Made by a program: the position numbers and the translations under genes
NCBI GenBank assembly: GCA_965223435.1
Contig: CBDCWQ010000004.1
Span: 1 to 64,000, forward strand
Source: CBDCWQ01 sp965223435
Lineage (GTDB): Bacteria > Myxococcota > Kuafuiibacteriia > Kuafuiibacteriales > Kuafuiibacteriaceae
Direction: 5' to 3'
Length of the DNA stretch: 64,000 nucleotides
The notes under the pieces: generated by a model
Told to the model about the DNA's origin: nothing
Database searches by the model: none
What the model saw: the letters and a program-made list of their open reading frames with translations, nothing else
Shown here: one piece after another, positions 15,757 through 25,800 of the stretch
Numbering within the stretch: position 1 is the stretch's first letter
Layout: each line of letters starts with the position of its first letter

Positions 15757-18069
15757 CGAACAGCCCTCCAGATGCCATTATCCTCTACGAAGTGGAATAG
15801 ATTTTCCTCGAGATATTCAACTTCCATTTGGAAAAACCCCGTTGCGGTCGCGGGATCATGAGATAGTATGATTTCTTTCATCCCCTGGATTTGTTGACTA
15901 AGAAAAGTCTCATTAACCTCCCAGATCTCGTCTTGCGTCAACCCATCATCCACAAACTGAAGGTAACTCGCATCTTGCTCGTTTGCTACGTCGATATAGC
16001 TCCTTCCATTTCCGCGCCCACTTTCAAGGACCACCTTGTTGCTGTTGGGGTTCCGAGTTGCTGCCCGTGCAAAACTGTCAAAGAAGGTCTCACCCGCCGG
16101 ATACCTGACCGGGGTGTTGGGTCTTAAGTGATGCTCAAGTCTCGGCTCGGGGAAATTCGCTGTCGGCCTGATGCGCTCCACTGTCCCACGGTCTACTTGG
16201 AGGGCATAGTCATCCAAGTCATTTGCAATCTGAGGCGCACCGGGAAATCGTCTGCGCAGGTTGCTTGCGATCCTCTTGAACGTGCTCGCTCCAGGAATGA
16301 AGCTGGCGCCAACCTCCAACGAAAAATCAAGGGCCCTCTCTTTAAGCAATTCCTGAACTCTTGCATCACCTACCGCATCATTCCTCTGAAGTGCCTCTCC
16401 CAGCTCATTCGCCCATGTTGCATACTCGTAGACCGTCCACGCTTTTTCCAGAGCAGAAAACACCGCCAGAGGAATGAACCAAAACGCGTTGTGCTCCGCC
16501 GCATTTGCGCCGGTTCCGGCAGCGATATTGACATCGCCACCAAACGTGAAAGCAGCAAGCGCCGCTGACAGTCTGGCGAAGTCAACTCCGCTTCTCTTGT
16601 ATCGGGCAAACATTTCGCGGAATTCACCAAGAGAAAGTCTCTTGCAGTCAGAGCCTGCTCCCTCTAGACAGTCACGAAACAAGGCATCTGTTTCGCTGAA
16701 AAAGTCAGAACGAACGGCCTCAGCAACAAGCTCTCCTACCACCGCGCCACCGGCCCCCGAAGCACATGCTCGCTCAATATCCACGCCATCGTTTCCGCCA
16801 AATTCCGATTGAGCTGCACCAAGCACACAGCCAAGTGCGGCATGTGCAATGTACTTGGTTGCGTCGTTGATTCTTCTATCTTTGGAGGCATCGCCTATTT
16901 CCTTTGCGAAAGACTCACCGACAATATCGATAACATTCCGGCCAAGAGCCGTGAGGAAGAACTCTTCGAAATCACCCAGGTTGCCCCCTTCTGCAAGAAC
17001 ACGGACGCCTGTCTCTACGGCTGCGTGAGTGACCGCCTGAGCGGATTGGCCAGCAAGACTCAAGGCATATTCAACTTCGCCGGTTGCGCTGACGCCAACA
17101 GAGTCAACGAGAAATGACTCAGGATTGCCGGTCGATACATCAAAAAATGCAGCATCCACTGCTTGCAATGCGCCAGCAGTCACGATGGCAATCGCCACAG
17201 TCCTTAAGGTGTCGGAAGAACCCAACTCCTCCAAGGCTCCCCCAATGTCACCGTTGACAGCTCCATTTGCTAAGGCGACCGCTGCTTGACTGATTGCCGA
17301 CGATACTCCGGCAGCAATGGCTGCGGTGCTTATCGTTGCCGCCGTGCCGACCGATGTTGTGACGGCTCCCACTGCTGCTGTAGCAAAAGCAGACGCTGCC
17401 CCAGACGTGGCGATGCTGACGACAACAGCGATAACCGCCGCTACGGCAGGCGTAAGACTCGTGTTGGATATGCGCCAGGTGTCATATTGCAACTCGACAG
17501 CCTGCCAATCCACGTCTGGCGCGTTGGCTCTAAGTTCTGCCATCCACTCCAGACCTTCGAATTGGGAGAGCCTTTCAATCTGTTCATCTAAAGAGAGGCT
17601 CGGGTCCCCTTCGTATTCGACGGTAACGCCCCGTAAGGCCTCTACGGCAAAACCACCAACAATCGTATTGGGAACACCGGTTTCAATGGTATGTCCAACT
17701 TGCTTAGATTCGATCGTAAAATAGCCTTTTGCCAATAGGCTATAGCTATAGTGATCGGTCTCCGTGGTCATCAATAGATTCACGCCACCGCCAGATGCCC
17801 TAACGGACGTTCCTTCAGATGAGGCAATATCGGTTGCTCTCAACGTGATGTCACCAAAAACGCTGTGCAGCCTGACCCCTTTTCCGGCGTCCAATAACGC
17901 GCGAATGGCGACTGTTTGATAAATGGACTCCTCGACTTTTCTCTTTCTATATGTTCCTTTGGTGTAAGAACGGAATTCTTGAAGATCATCTTCGACGGTA
18001 ATGCCCAAGCCAGCGAGCAATTCGATATTGCCTTCGTCACTCGCTATCTCGGCGGCCTCGATCCCTCTG
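15753..18069 (-). pseudogene. C-terminal part of FHA/CdiA-like protein: pretoxin and toxin region
   Basis: About 770 codons are left after an IS3-family insertion. The first about 190 residues are adhesin-like (FHA beta-helix style). Next comes an Ala/Val-rich segment (AAVIAVVVSIATSGAASAF...) typical of the DUF637-type pretoxin region of CdiA proteins, then 'AAEHNAFWFIPL', which stands where CdiA pretoxin motifs sit. The last about 110 residues (from about 'SNKVVLESGRGNGRSYIDVA' to 'GIWRAVR') form a compact, distinct domain with 'LSHDPATATGFFQMEVEYLEE'. I recall similar tails at the ends of CDI/RHS toxins but cannot name the activity. The frame continues left to the immunity gene (ATGA overlap). 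Internal TTG codons (for example 18020) could in principle start a product. Confidence 0.75.
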
Positions 18070-18271
18070 TGCCAACGAACGTGAGACAGTAACCTGTTCC
18101 GAAATTAGAGAGTCAGTTGTCGTTGTCGTAGACGACCTACTCGTCCGCACCCGTGTGATCCATAGCACATCGTGAACCTCCAGGAGGTGGTGGGGGTGCG
18201 GGGGAGGAGGAGACTACAAACCTGTGACCAGGTTGTTGGTGACCTGTGGAGAGCGGAGATGAGATTGTGAA

Positions 18272-18691
18272 ATGCAGATGGCAATCAAGAAGAATGGTAA
18301 AGCCGATCCGGAAGTTTTAGAGCGGCCGAAACGTCGGACCTTCACGGCCGAGTACAAGATGAAGATTCTCAGGGAGATCGATGGGTGCAAGGAAGCCGGT
18401 GAGATCGGCGCTCTCCTTCGGAGGGAGGGGCTCTACTCATCGACGATCACCCATTGGCGTAAACAGCGGGACAACGGTGCTTTCGTCGGGCTTGGACCCA
18501 AGAAGCGGGGCCGTAAGCCAGGGCGACGAAAGGACCCGATGGTGGTCGAAAATGATCGGCTCCGTCGGGAAAATGCTCGGCTTCAGCAGAAGCTTGGACA
18601 GGCTGAGGCGATCATCGAGATCCAAAAAAAAGTCTCGCAGGTTCTGGGGATTCCGCTGAAGACGATCGACGAAGAAGGGAGCGAATCATGA
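18272..18691 (+). CDS. IS3-family transposase OrfA
   Basis: This 139-residue protein has an N-terminal helix-turn-helix ('FTAEYKMKILREID', 'STITHWRKQ'), a basic linker (KKRGRKPGRRK) and a C-terminal leucine-zipper-like coiled coil (ENDRLRRENARLQQKL), the standard OrfA layout for DNA binding and oligomerisation. Its stop overlaps the orfB start as ATGA. OrfB is therefore probably made by termination-reinitiation, not by the -1 frameshift used in many IS3 elements. No slippery A-run is obvious at the junction. Confidence 0.9.
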   Translation: MQMAIKKNGKADPEVLERPKRRTFTAEYKMKILREIDGCKEAGEIGALLRREGLYSSTITHWRKQRDNGAFVGLGPKKRGRKPGRRKDPMVVENDRLRRENARLQQKLGQAEAIIEIQKKVSQVLGIPLKTIDEEGSES

Positions 18692-19725
18692 ACGCAGCCA
18701 CCGAGTTTACCAAGGGCAACTCAATCGCCAAAGCCCCGCTGTGCGCAGCACTCGCGATTCCCCGGGCAACCCTCTACCGTCGCCTCGATCCAAAGGTGAC
18801 AGTTGAGCGACCTCGGCCCACTCCTGCGCGAGCCCTTCGTCCTGAAGAGCGACAGTCTGTGCTCGCTGTTCTTCATAGCGATCGGTTTGTCGATAAGGCG
18901 CCAACAGAGGTATATGCCACGCTTTTAGATGAAAGAAAGTACCTGTGCTCGGTCCGAACGATGTATCGGATTCTCGCCGCGAACGAGGAGGTGCGCGAAC
19001 GCCGCGATCAGCTTCGTCATCCGGCGTATGCCAAGCCGGAGCTGCTTGCCACGTCGCCCAACGAACTATGGTCGTGGGACATAACCAAGCTGCTCGGCCC
19101 CGAGAAATGGACCTACTACTACCTGTACGTCATGCTCGACGTGTACAGTCGATACGTGGTCGGCTGGATGGTGGCAAATCGTGAATCGGGTACACTGGCC
19201 AAGCGTTTTATCAAGGAGACCCTGCAAAAGCAGATGATCGAACCAAACCAACTCACTATTCACGCTGATCGGGGCACGTCCATGCGCAGCAAGCCAGTCG
19301 CCCTACTCATGGCCGATCTTGGCGTCACGAAGACACATAGTCGTCCGTACACCTCCACGGACAATCCGTTCTCGGAGGCGCACTTCAAAACGATGAAGTA
19401 CCGACCGGAGTTTCCGGAGCGTTTCGGGTGCCTGGAAGACGCCAGGCTTTTCTGCCGCACATTCTTTGCCTGGTACAATGACGAACACCGTCACTCGGGT
19501 CTGGCTCTTCTCACGCCCAGCGACATTCACCACGGTCGCACAGACACCGTGCTCAACGTGCGCCAGAAGGCGCTACTTAAGGCCTACGAAGCGAAGCCAG
19601 AACGCTTTGTTCATGGCCCACCACGCGTGGCACATCCGCCGCAAGAGGTCTGGATCAACAACCCAGCACTCGCGGCCTCACATCAAAAACCAACCGAGCA
19701 GTCGCAAGAGGAGGTGCTACACTAA
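18688..19725 (+). CDS. IS3-family transposase OrfB (DDE integrase core)
   Basis: The 345-residue catalytic subunit has an rve-type core. The acidic triad is recognisable in 'LWSWDITKL', 'IHADRGTSM' and 'DNPFSEAHFKTMKYRPEFP'. An HTH_21-like N-terminal region precedes it. The gene overlaps orfA by ATGA and ends 34 bases before the right end of the element. It appears full length and probably active. Confidence 0.93.
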   Translation: MNAATEFTKGNSIAKAPLCAALAIPRATLYRRLDPKVTVERPRPTPARALRPEERQSVLAVLHSDRFVDKAPTEVYATLLDERKYLCSVRTMYRILAANEEVRERRDQLRHPAYAKPELLATSPNELWSWDITKLLGPEKWTYYYLYVMLDVYSRYVVGWMVANRESGTLAKRFIKETLQKQMIEPNQLTIHADRGTSMRSKPVALLMADLGVTKTHSRPYTSTDNPFSEAHFKTMKYRPEFPERFGCLEDARLFCRTFFAWYNDEHRHSGLALLTPSDIHHGRTDTVLNVRQKALLKAYEAKPERFVHGPPRVAHPPQEVWINNPALAASHQKPTEQSQEEVLH

Positions 19726-19759
19726 ATTCAAACAGGGACTGTCTCAAACTCGTTGACAC

Positions 19760-21319
19760 GTTCCGGATGACGATATGCCCGTTCGCGATCAATTGGATCG
19801 TGTCGGTTGCGCTCAAAGAAGACTGGAGGTATTTGATGGAAGAAACGGAGGTTGGCAATCCATGTTTTCTTATAGTTGACTCGCTTTGGAGCAGCTGACT
19901 ACCCAGGTAGATACTGCCGTTCGCAGCCAACGTAAGCTCATCTTCGGCGCTCGCTTGAGACCCTTGAAAGACAATATCACCATCACTTCGTAGAACAACG
20001 CTGCCATCCGATGAATTGATACTGGCTATCTCTCTGTATCCATGTGCAAAACCCAATCTGTATCTATTGTTTCTGTCGTACACATCATAGCGATGCAGGA
20101 TAGTCCTGTTCGTAATGCTGTGGGCCGATATTTGTAGATCGTTTTGGGCCGTGATTAGACCGGATAGATTGGTGATATTGCCGCCGGCAACAATTTGAAG
20201 CGCGCCGTCACCGCTTATTTCTCCCTGGTTGTTCATGAGGTCATTGTTGACCTGCAGAAACGCATTACGTCCGAACTGAATAGTGACCTCTTCGATGGTC
20301 AAGGCATCTAGCAGTACCGTGCTGTTTAATTCAGTCACATTGCTGTCTACCCGCTGCGCTGCAATCGTGTTGGCTGATAAGTACACAACCGGAACAAGGA
20401 CTTGTTCGCCGTTAATCTCTCGAAATTCGGGCCATGCCATATCGTTGACAAGGCCCGTATTGTCTTGATCAAGGTTCAACGCATCGCCCCAGGCAACGTT
20501 ACCCGACTTGCTGTTGATGTAGGTGAGCGCATTATTATATAGCGTGTTGAGTTGGGCAGCTTCCGATTCGTAGGCCGGATTCTCCGGGTTGATTAAGTGC
20601 CGACCCAGTTGGTTTCGAATCTGATTACGAATAATTCGGCTTTGCACCCAGATTGCCCCGACGTACTTTGTTTCTTCGGGGAAGGTCAGAGACATGAAAC
20701 AATTGGGATTGTCGACAGGTTCTAGCCGCATACGATAGGAACGGCCCAAGCTCTGTGGACGGGTATGTGTTTGAGGTGGGCCCCTATCAACCCAACTCAC
20801 ATAGATTCCGGCTGGGGTGATGGGTGTTGCGACGGTGAACCAAGTTCGGACACCATCCGTACCTGTTTCATCCGTATACTGCAGGGTATAAGTTCGCCCC
20901 CCAACCGTAGCAAATTCAACTAGATTGGAAGCATTGTCTATTCTTCTTCGCTTCAGAGTGGGCGTGAGGATCTGCTCATACTCAACAGGCTCCTTCTCAA
21001 TTCCACGGCAGCTTGCGTAGCGCTGACTCGGCTTGTCCAAGCGCTGATACAAACTCTCCATGCTCATAGATGTTGGCGCTATCGCCGCGATGTAAGGTGC
21101 ACCTTGGAGTAGGTATTTCGGATCTTCAGAGGGTTCAAAGCTCTTGTTGTTATTGAGCTCCTCTTGAATCTCGCTATCGCTCAAGATGCCGGCAACGGCC
21201 GATACCGTTGTCTGAGGCAGCAGGGCAAGGCTGAAGGCACATACAATCGTATACCGGGCTCGTGTACGCACGAAAGTAAAGAGGGGCGTTTTGTTCACGT
21301 TTTTTGTGTTGTTCTTCAT
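19760..21319 (-). pseudogene. N-terminal part of the FHA/CdiA-like secreted protein
   Basis: About 520 codons run from an ATG at 21319 (signal peptide with TIVCAFSLALLPQTTVSA) to the IS3 insertion. The sequence then shifts to FHA-type repeats: 'NNQGEISGDGALQIVAGG', 'TNLSGLITAQNDLQISAHS' and 'SDGSVVLRSDGDIVFQG', the beta-helix pattern of two-partner-secretion exoproteins. The ATG lies 6 bases after the stop of the FHA-like lipoprotein gene; an in-frame TTG at 21325 would overlap it. The two genes are probably cotranslated. Joined with the part at 15753-18069, the ancestral protein was about 1,290 residues, short for a CdiA. No recognisable TPS domain (with NPNL/NPxG motifs) is visible at the N-terminus, which is odd for this class. 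Confidence 0.75.
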
Positions 21320-21325
21320 GTCCAA

Positions 21326-24058
21326 TTACTCCCACCAGATCAGTGAGTCTAAAAACTGACTGATTTCTGCAGACACGTTCTGATAAACGCGGCTCAACCA
21401 ATGTGACAGCCTCGTATCGCTGGCGCCAGAAATTCTCCCCGTGACCATGGCTGTTTCAATCGCAGTTGTGCTGACATCACTCGCGCCCGAATTTCGTATA
21501 GCCTGCGCCACATGCATTCTGAGGGGTTTGTGATTTCTAAACCATCCAAGCGCGGCACTTGCTCGGAGGTCACCATGTATTAGAAATAGAGAGTCTTGCT
21601 CTAGAGAATACGAAATTTCAGCAAAAGTAATCCAGCTAGAATCGTTCGCATACGGCCCTGGTTTAAGCTCCCCAAACGCATTCGCCAGATTCTCCCGAAC
21701 CCGCCGTTCTACACTCTTTATCGATTGGTCTTCTAGTCCAATATCATTGACCAACGGTGTATCGAACAGGGCATCGCCAAATATTTCCAAATAGGACATG
21801 TTGTTGATGATGCCTTGCGTTGCCGCCACCTCTGCGCGACCCATGACCGCCACCACGCCCGGTGGAGAATCGACGATGCTTTGGGTTGTAAAGGTTGAGG
21901 TCGTATATTCCCAAACGAAATTTCCGAACGGCGACAGATCGTTGCGAATATCCGGGTCTAAAATCAAGTTACTGTAGGTCAGATACCGCTCATTCGTAAA
22001 CAATCCGGTGTGGCTCTCAAAGACACCATCCGGTTGATTGAGCACAATATAGGCAGAAGAATTTGTTATGTAGCGACTGGCTTTTATGCCCAAGTAACTT
22101 TCTGCAGACACGGAGACCTGGCCTAGATAGGCCTCGTCAAACTCGATTTCATGTTCGCTATCTGCTCGCTCGTAATAGGGATTGATGTTTTCGAATGCCT
22201 CGCCTTGAATCTCTAATCTGTTGGCAACAATATGAGCACTGCTCTTCTCTGAGATTGAGATGTTTGTTCCGGTGGTATTCGCCTGGCCATGAACAGCGAA
22301 TAGCGTCCCCAAACGTGCATCGTCCTGTAGTCTGGCATAATTAAGTAGACCATCTGTTTCAATATCTCTGGAATCGTACGGTGTTCGAGAACCATTACGA
22401 ATGGCTTGCGTCGCCGACTGCAATCGGACCGTATGCCCTTTGATCACACCACCATACTGATTGGCGAGTTCTTTGTCGGCCCACGCATTGAGCTCGGCCT
22501 CTGCGACGAGCTCTCCTTGATTGTTGATTCTATCGGCACCCAAACTCAGTTGCTCACCATGAAGTTTTCCGTTGTTTGTTAACTTGCCACCAGCAACAAG
22601 CTCGATGTTCTCAGCCTCGATGTCGACAGATTCTGACAACACGTTCAAGTCAACTGCTGCGCTTAGATTGAGTTTTCCTTCGGACTTTAGATCACCACCA
22701 ATACTTAGCGAGCTGTTTCCGAAGGCTCGTACATCAATACCTTCTTGCGGGATAAGAGCGCTGTCTTGGTAGCTGACGGATGCCAACAAATCAGTTCTCG
22801 TATCAATTGCGGTATTAAACACAAGGGTTCGTGCTGCGGACACTTTGACGCCGCTGGACTCGATCCGTCCACCCAATGTCGATGTGGCGTCGCTGTGATC
22901 GCCCGTGTAGGGTACGACGGATTTGAGCATGTTTTCGTCATAGTTCCAGGTAATGGGGCCAAGAACGAGGTTTACTGAACCCGTCCCCACAGTAAACTCT
23001 CCCTCTGTGTCTGGCACATAGGAGCCATTCGGGCCAATGCTGGCCGGCTGGTTCGTTTTCATAGTCCCCGTGAGCTCTAGTCGGCCTGCTATGACCTCCA
23101 CGGTCATTGCGCCGGGTGCAGGCAGGTTGGCAATGGTGATCAAAGAGTCCGGCATGGGTGTGAGTTCGCCAACTTGGGATCTTTGTCCTGCACCCTCCAC
23201 ATCCAGCGGGGTGGCAGGCGTTGCCCTCGCGAAGCTAAGGCGCAGAATGTTCTCGAAAGAACAACCATCACAAGAAATCGACCCCGCTGCGTTTGGAGAA
23301 ATGAATAGGACGTCGCTAGGGGGACCCAAAACCTGAACCAGATTTTTTATGGACGTATCTTCTGCGACAATAACGATTAATCGCGCGGCGTCGATGGATA
23401 TCGGGTCTCCCGAGGCCTGAACCGCTCTTGGAATATTGACGATGCTTAGTGGCCGCTCCACAACATCGAGCTCCGAAAAATGGTTAATTGAGATCCCCGC
23501 AGCATTCGGCGGACTTATGGTAAGCAAGTCGACATTGCTGCTTTCTGCGAGAATAATTTCCGGACCAGACGCAATTTCGGAATAGCCGTCGACCCCAGAA
23601 GTACCATCGGAATCCGATGCGGCATCGTTTGGATCCGTCTGCGCACTGTATTCCTCTATGTTTGTCCTACCATCCTGATCCGTATCTTCAGTTGCGCTGA
23701 AGGTCAGTTCGCCAAAGTGGGTCATTTCCCATTCGTCAGGCAAATGGTCCTGGTCTGAATCGATATCCAGAGGCATTCGGCCAACGAAGAGGTCCTTGAC
23801 TCTATAGTCTTGGTCGACCTTTACCTCATAATCTCCTGGCACAGCGATAACAGCCCTATCGTTGGGCCCGGGCACACGTCCGCCTACCCAATTTGCGGCA
23901 TCTCCAAACTCTCCATCGATGGGCGCCTTCCAAAGAACAGTTGTAGATGGGGAGACCGAATCCACCAGGTCTGCTTGAGTCGATGGGGTCTCCGCTATCT
24001 CGCTGTTCGAGCAAGCGAAAAGCATCAACGAAATTGGCCAGAACGCCAGTGTCTTCAT
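21326..24058 (-). CDS. FHA-like repeat lipoprotein with thrombospondin-type-3-like calcium motifs
   Basis: From the ATG at 24058 the protein is 910 residues, with a lipoprotein signal (SLMLFAC, Cys about residue 17). In-frame starts further upstream (24167, 24232) would bury this signal. Residues about 60-130 resemble a G8-like beta region, followed by acidic motifs 'DSDQDHLPDEWE' and 'DTDQDGRTNIEEY' of the thrombospondin-3/EF-hand-like class. The rest (about 300-850) is FHA-type repeats ('ENIELVAGGKLTNNGKLHG', 'NQGELVAEAELNAWADKEL'). A surface-anchored beta-helix protein directly upstream of, and coupled to, a CdiA-like secreted protein suggests a joint surface structure. I know of no described system with this split. 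It is intact. Confidence 0.8.
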   Translation of the reverse strand: MKTLAFWPISLMLFACSNSEIAETPSTQADLVDSVSPSTTVLWKAPIDGEFGDAANWVGGRVPGPNDRAVIAVPGDYEVKVDQDYRVKDLFVGRMPLDIDSDQDHLPDEWEMTHFGELTFSATEDTDQDGRTNIEEYSAQTDPNDAASDSDGTSGVDGYSEIASGPEIILAESSNVDLLTISPPNAAGISINHFSELDVVERPLSIVNIPRAVQASGDPISIDAARLIVIVAEDTSIKNLVQVLGPPSDVLFISPNAAGSISCDGCSFENILRLSFARATPATPLDVEGAGQRSQVGELTPMPDSLITIANLPAPGAMTVEVIAGRLELTGTMKTNQPASIGPNGSYVPDTEGEFTVGTGSVNLVLGPITWNYDENMLKSVVPYTGDHSDATSTLGGRIESSGVKVSAARTLVFNTAIDTRTDLLASVSYQDSALIPQEGIDVRAFGNSSLSIGGDLKSEGKLNLSAAVDLNVLSESVDIEAENIELVAGGKLTNNGKLHGEQLSLGADRINNQGELVAEAELNAWADKELANQYGGVIKGHTVRLQSATQAIRNGSRTPYDSRDIETDGLLNYARLQDDARLGTLFAVHGQANTTGTNISISEKSSAHIVANRLEIQGEAFENINPYYERADSEHEIEFDEAYLGQVSVSAESYLGIKASRYITNSSAYIVLNQPDGVFESHTGLFTNERYLTYSNLILDPDIRNDLSPFGNFVWEYTTSTFTTQSIVDSPPGVVAVMGRAEVAATQGIINNMSYLEIFGDALFDTPLVNDIGLEDQSIKSVERRVRENLANAFGELKPGPYANDSSWITFAEISYSLEQDSLFLIHGDLRASAALGWFRNHKPLRMHVAQAIRNSGASDVSTTAIETAMVTGRISGASDTRLSHWLSRVYQNVSAEISQFLDSLIWWE

Positions 24059-24270
24059 GCCTTTCGCTTGTCGGATCCGATCGGGCGCGAACCGCTGGCC
24101 CCGCTCAGTCCTTTCATTGGAGAGATACTTTCTGGTTGCGTTGAAGCTATACAATTTTTCCTTCATGTCCGTGTCATCCTCACTGCTCCTTCGCCAGCAA
24201 ATTGGGCGGCCAATCTTTTGGTTCCGTTTCATCGATATGGCGTAGGCCGCCCTGTGCTACTCGGCACCTA
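24059..24270. other. Upstream region of the FHA-like lipoprotein, holding the original 3' end of the S74 gene
   Basis: On the minus strand, reading across a notional excision of the IS630 element, the S74 gene continues as CTA GGT GCC GAG TAG. The stop lies at 24259-24257. The remaining about 200 bases lead to the lipoprotein gene and probably carried its leader. I see no clear promoter or terminator. Confidence 0.6.
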
Positions 24271-25797
24271 GTACCCCTTGCCGGAAGTCCGATCCGGGTT
24301 TCGGGAATAAAATCAGGCCGGGCGTGATCTTATAGACATGAGCCCAGGGCCGGCAGCGAAGAAGCTTGTGATCCCACGTCGAGTTCGGAGGGATTTGAGG
24401 TTTCTCGTTCGTCGCCAACGTGCTCCGCACGGAGTCGTTGTGCGGGCCCAGATGGTGTTGATGGCGCGGCAGGGCATGGGCACGGCGGAGATCGCAAGGC
24501 GGCTCAGTGTCACGGGAAGAACCGTGAGGAAGTGGAAGCGGCGTTTCTCCGAAAACCCCAGCGTCGAGAGCCTACAAGACGGAGCGCGGTCTGGGCGCCC
24601 CGCGCAGATCCCAGTGGAGATGAGGTGTCAGTTGGTCCAACTCGCTTGTCACCGCCCAGACGAGGATGAACATCCAGCGCCTTTTCGAGATCTTTGGACG
24701 TATAGAGCGCTGGCAGATGCCCTGGAGTCGTCTACGGGTTGCCGAATCAGTGTGAGCGAGGTGGGCCGAATTCTCCGGTTCGAGAACCTGCGCCCCCATA
24801 GGGTTCGCCAATGGTTGAAATCCTCCGACGCGAATTTCCTCGCGAAGGCCAAACGTATTTGTCGACTGTACCTCCGTCCTCCAAAGGATGCAGTGGTGGT
24901 GTGCGTAGACGAAAAACCCATGCAAGTGCTCGAGCGAAAAAGCCCGACGCACCGGAATCCCTTTGATGGCTCGGTGCGCTACGAGTACGAGTACAAACGC
25001 CACGGCACCCAGTGCCTGTTGGCTGCCTTCAACGTAAAAACAGGCCGGGTCTTGGGCCGTGTGGTTCCCCACCGAAGCGCCGATGCCCTCGTTTCATTCA
25101 TGAACGAACTGGCCCGCAAATACTCGGATAAGAAGATTTATGTGGTGTGGGACAATCTCAATACGCACTATGACGGTCGGGCAGAACGATGGAAGGCTTT
25201 CAACCGCCGGCATGGGCATCGTTTTCACTTCGTATATACCCCAAAGCACGCGTCCTGGATGAACCAAGTCGAGATCTGGTTCTCTATCCTGCACCGACGC
25301 ATCCTCAAATATGGCGATTTCTCTTCACACCGGGTGCAGGCGAAACGCGTGGTGGGCTTCATCAAGCACTGGAACCGGTATGAGGGTCACCCGTTTCGCT
25401 GGACATGGAGGACCGATAAGTTACAAAATGAGCAGCGTCTGGCCGCGTAGTCGGTCGGTGCCTGATCATGCCCGCCAAACCCAAAGCTGAGTCCAGAGAC
25501 GCCACGCTCGTGGAAGAGGTTTTACACGCCGCGGGCGCCAAGCATCTCCGCGCCCGTAAACATGGCGTTGCGGTCATCGTCGAGTCTGGACCAGAGCGCG
25601 ATCCCGTCAAGCACTTTCGCCTTCGTCGTGACACGGTGCATCTTTGGTGCCTTGACATGGCGAACTACTCTGGTCGCTGGGAACGAACGCCTTTCCGAGA
25701 CAATCTTAAGCCCTTGGTGAGGATGGTCTTGGAGAATTTCCCCTGGACACTCACGCCTATCGCAGAAAACCCGGAACGGACTTCCGATCTCGAGCAC
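24271..25797 (+). mobile_element. IS630-family insertion sequence with TA target duplication
   Basis: The 1,527-bp element has ends containing the inverted repeat CGGAAGTCCGxTCCGGGTTT, at 24282-24301 and near 25767-25786. TA dinucleotides flank it (24269-24270 and 25798-25799), the signature of IS630/Tc1-mariner transposition. It carries a transposase and a small passenger gene. It interrupts the extreme 3' end of a minus-strand peptidase-S74 gene. Confidence 0.9.
24338..25450 (+). CDS. IS630-family transposase
   Basis: The 370-residue transposase has an N-terminal HTH ('GMGTAEIARRLSVTGRTVRKW'), a linker, and a DDE core with acidic residues in 'VVCVDEKP', 'YVVWDNLNTH' and 'WMNQVEIWFS'. This is the standard IS630 single-ORF length and triad spacing. 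It appears intact. Confidence 0.95.
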   Translation: MSPGPAAKKLVIPRRVRRDLRFLVRRQRAPHGVVVRAQMVLMARQGMGTAEIARRLSVTGRTVRKWKRRFSENPSVESLQDGARSGRPAQIPVEMRCQLVQLACHRPDEDEHPAPFRDLWTYRALADALESSTGCRISVSEVGRILRFENLRPHRVRQWLKSSDANFLAKAKRICRLYLRPPKDAVVVCVDEKPMQVLERKSPTHRNPFDGSVRYEYEYKRHGTQCLLAAFNVKTGRVLGRVVPHRSADALVSFMNELARKYSDKKIYVVWDNLNTHYDGRAERWKAFNRRHGHRFHFVYTPKHASWMNQVEIWFSILHRRILKYGDFSSHRVQAKRVVGFIKHWNRYEGHPFRWTWRTDKLQNEQRLAA

Positions 25798-25800
25798 TAG
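25468..25800 (+). CDS. Small passenger protein of the IS630 element
   Basis: This 110-residue basic protein follows the transposase by 17 bases on the same strand. It has a compact region with 'DTVHLWCLDMANYSGRWE' and 'NLKPLVRMVLENFPWTL'. I do not recognise the domain. The reading frame runs through the right inverted repeat, and its stop TAG (25798-25800) consists of the duplicated target TA plus a host G. The C-terminal residues thus come from the inverted repeat, and the stop comes from the insertion site. It may be an accessory to transposition or a regulator, but function is unknown. Confidence 0.65.
   Translation: MPAKPKAESRDATLVEEVLHAAGAKHLRARKHGVAVIVESGPERDPVKHFRLRRDTVHLWCLDMANYSGRWERTPFRDNLKPLVRMVLENFPWTLTPIAENPERTSDLEH

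Larger units (their letters stand above)
18070..19759 (+). mobile_element. IS3-family insertion sequence
   Basis: Imperfect terminal inverted repeats begin TGCCAACGAACGTGAGACAG at 18070 and, on the other strand, TGTCAACGAGTTTGAGACAG ending at 19759. Similarity continues inward (CTGTT). The element is about 1.69 kb and carries orfA and orfB. It lies inside the FHA/CdiA-like gene, whose frame reads up to both edges from opposite halves. I could not see a convincing target duplication, so the exact ends may be off by one to three bases. Confidence 0.8.

Noticed and set aside
18069..19760. Target-site duplication of the IS3 element.
   Set aside because: Flanks GATCCCTCTG and CGTTCCGG do not share a convincing 3-5 base repeat, even allowing for shifted ends.
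24059..24232. Longer N-terminus of the FHA-like lipoprotein (starts at 24167 or 24232), possibly an extended signal peptide.
   Set aside because: It would bury a good lipoprotein signal. An ESPR-like extension is not excluded but has no clear motif.
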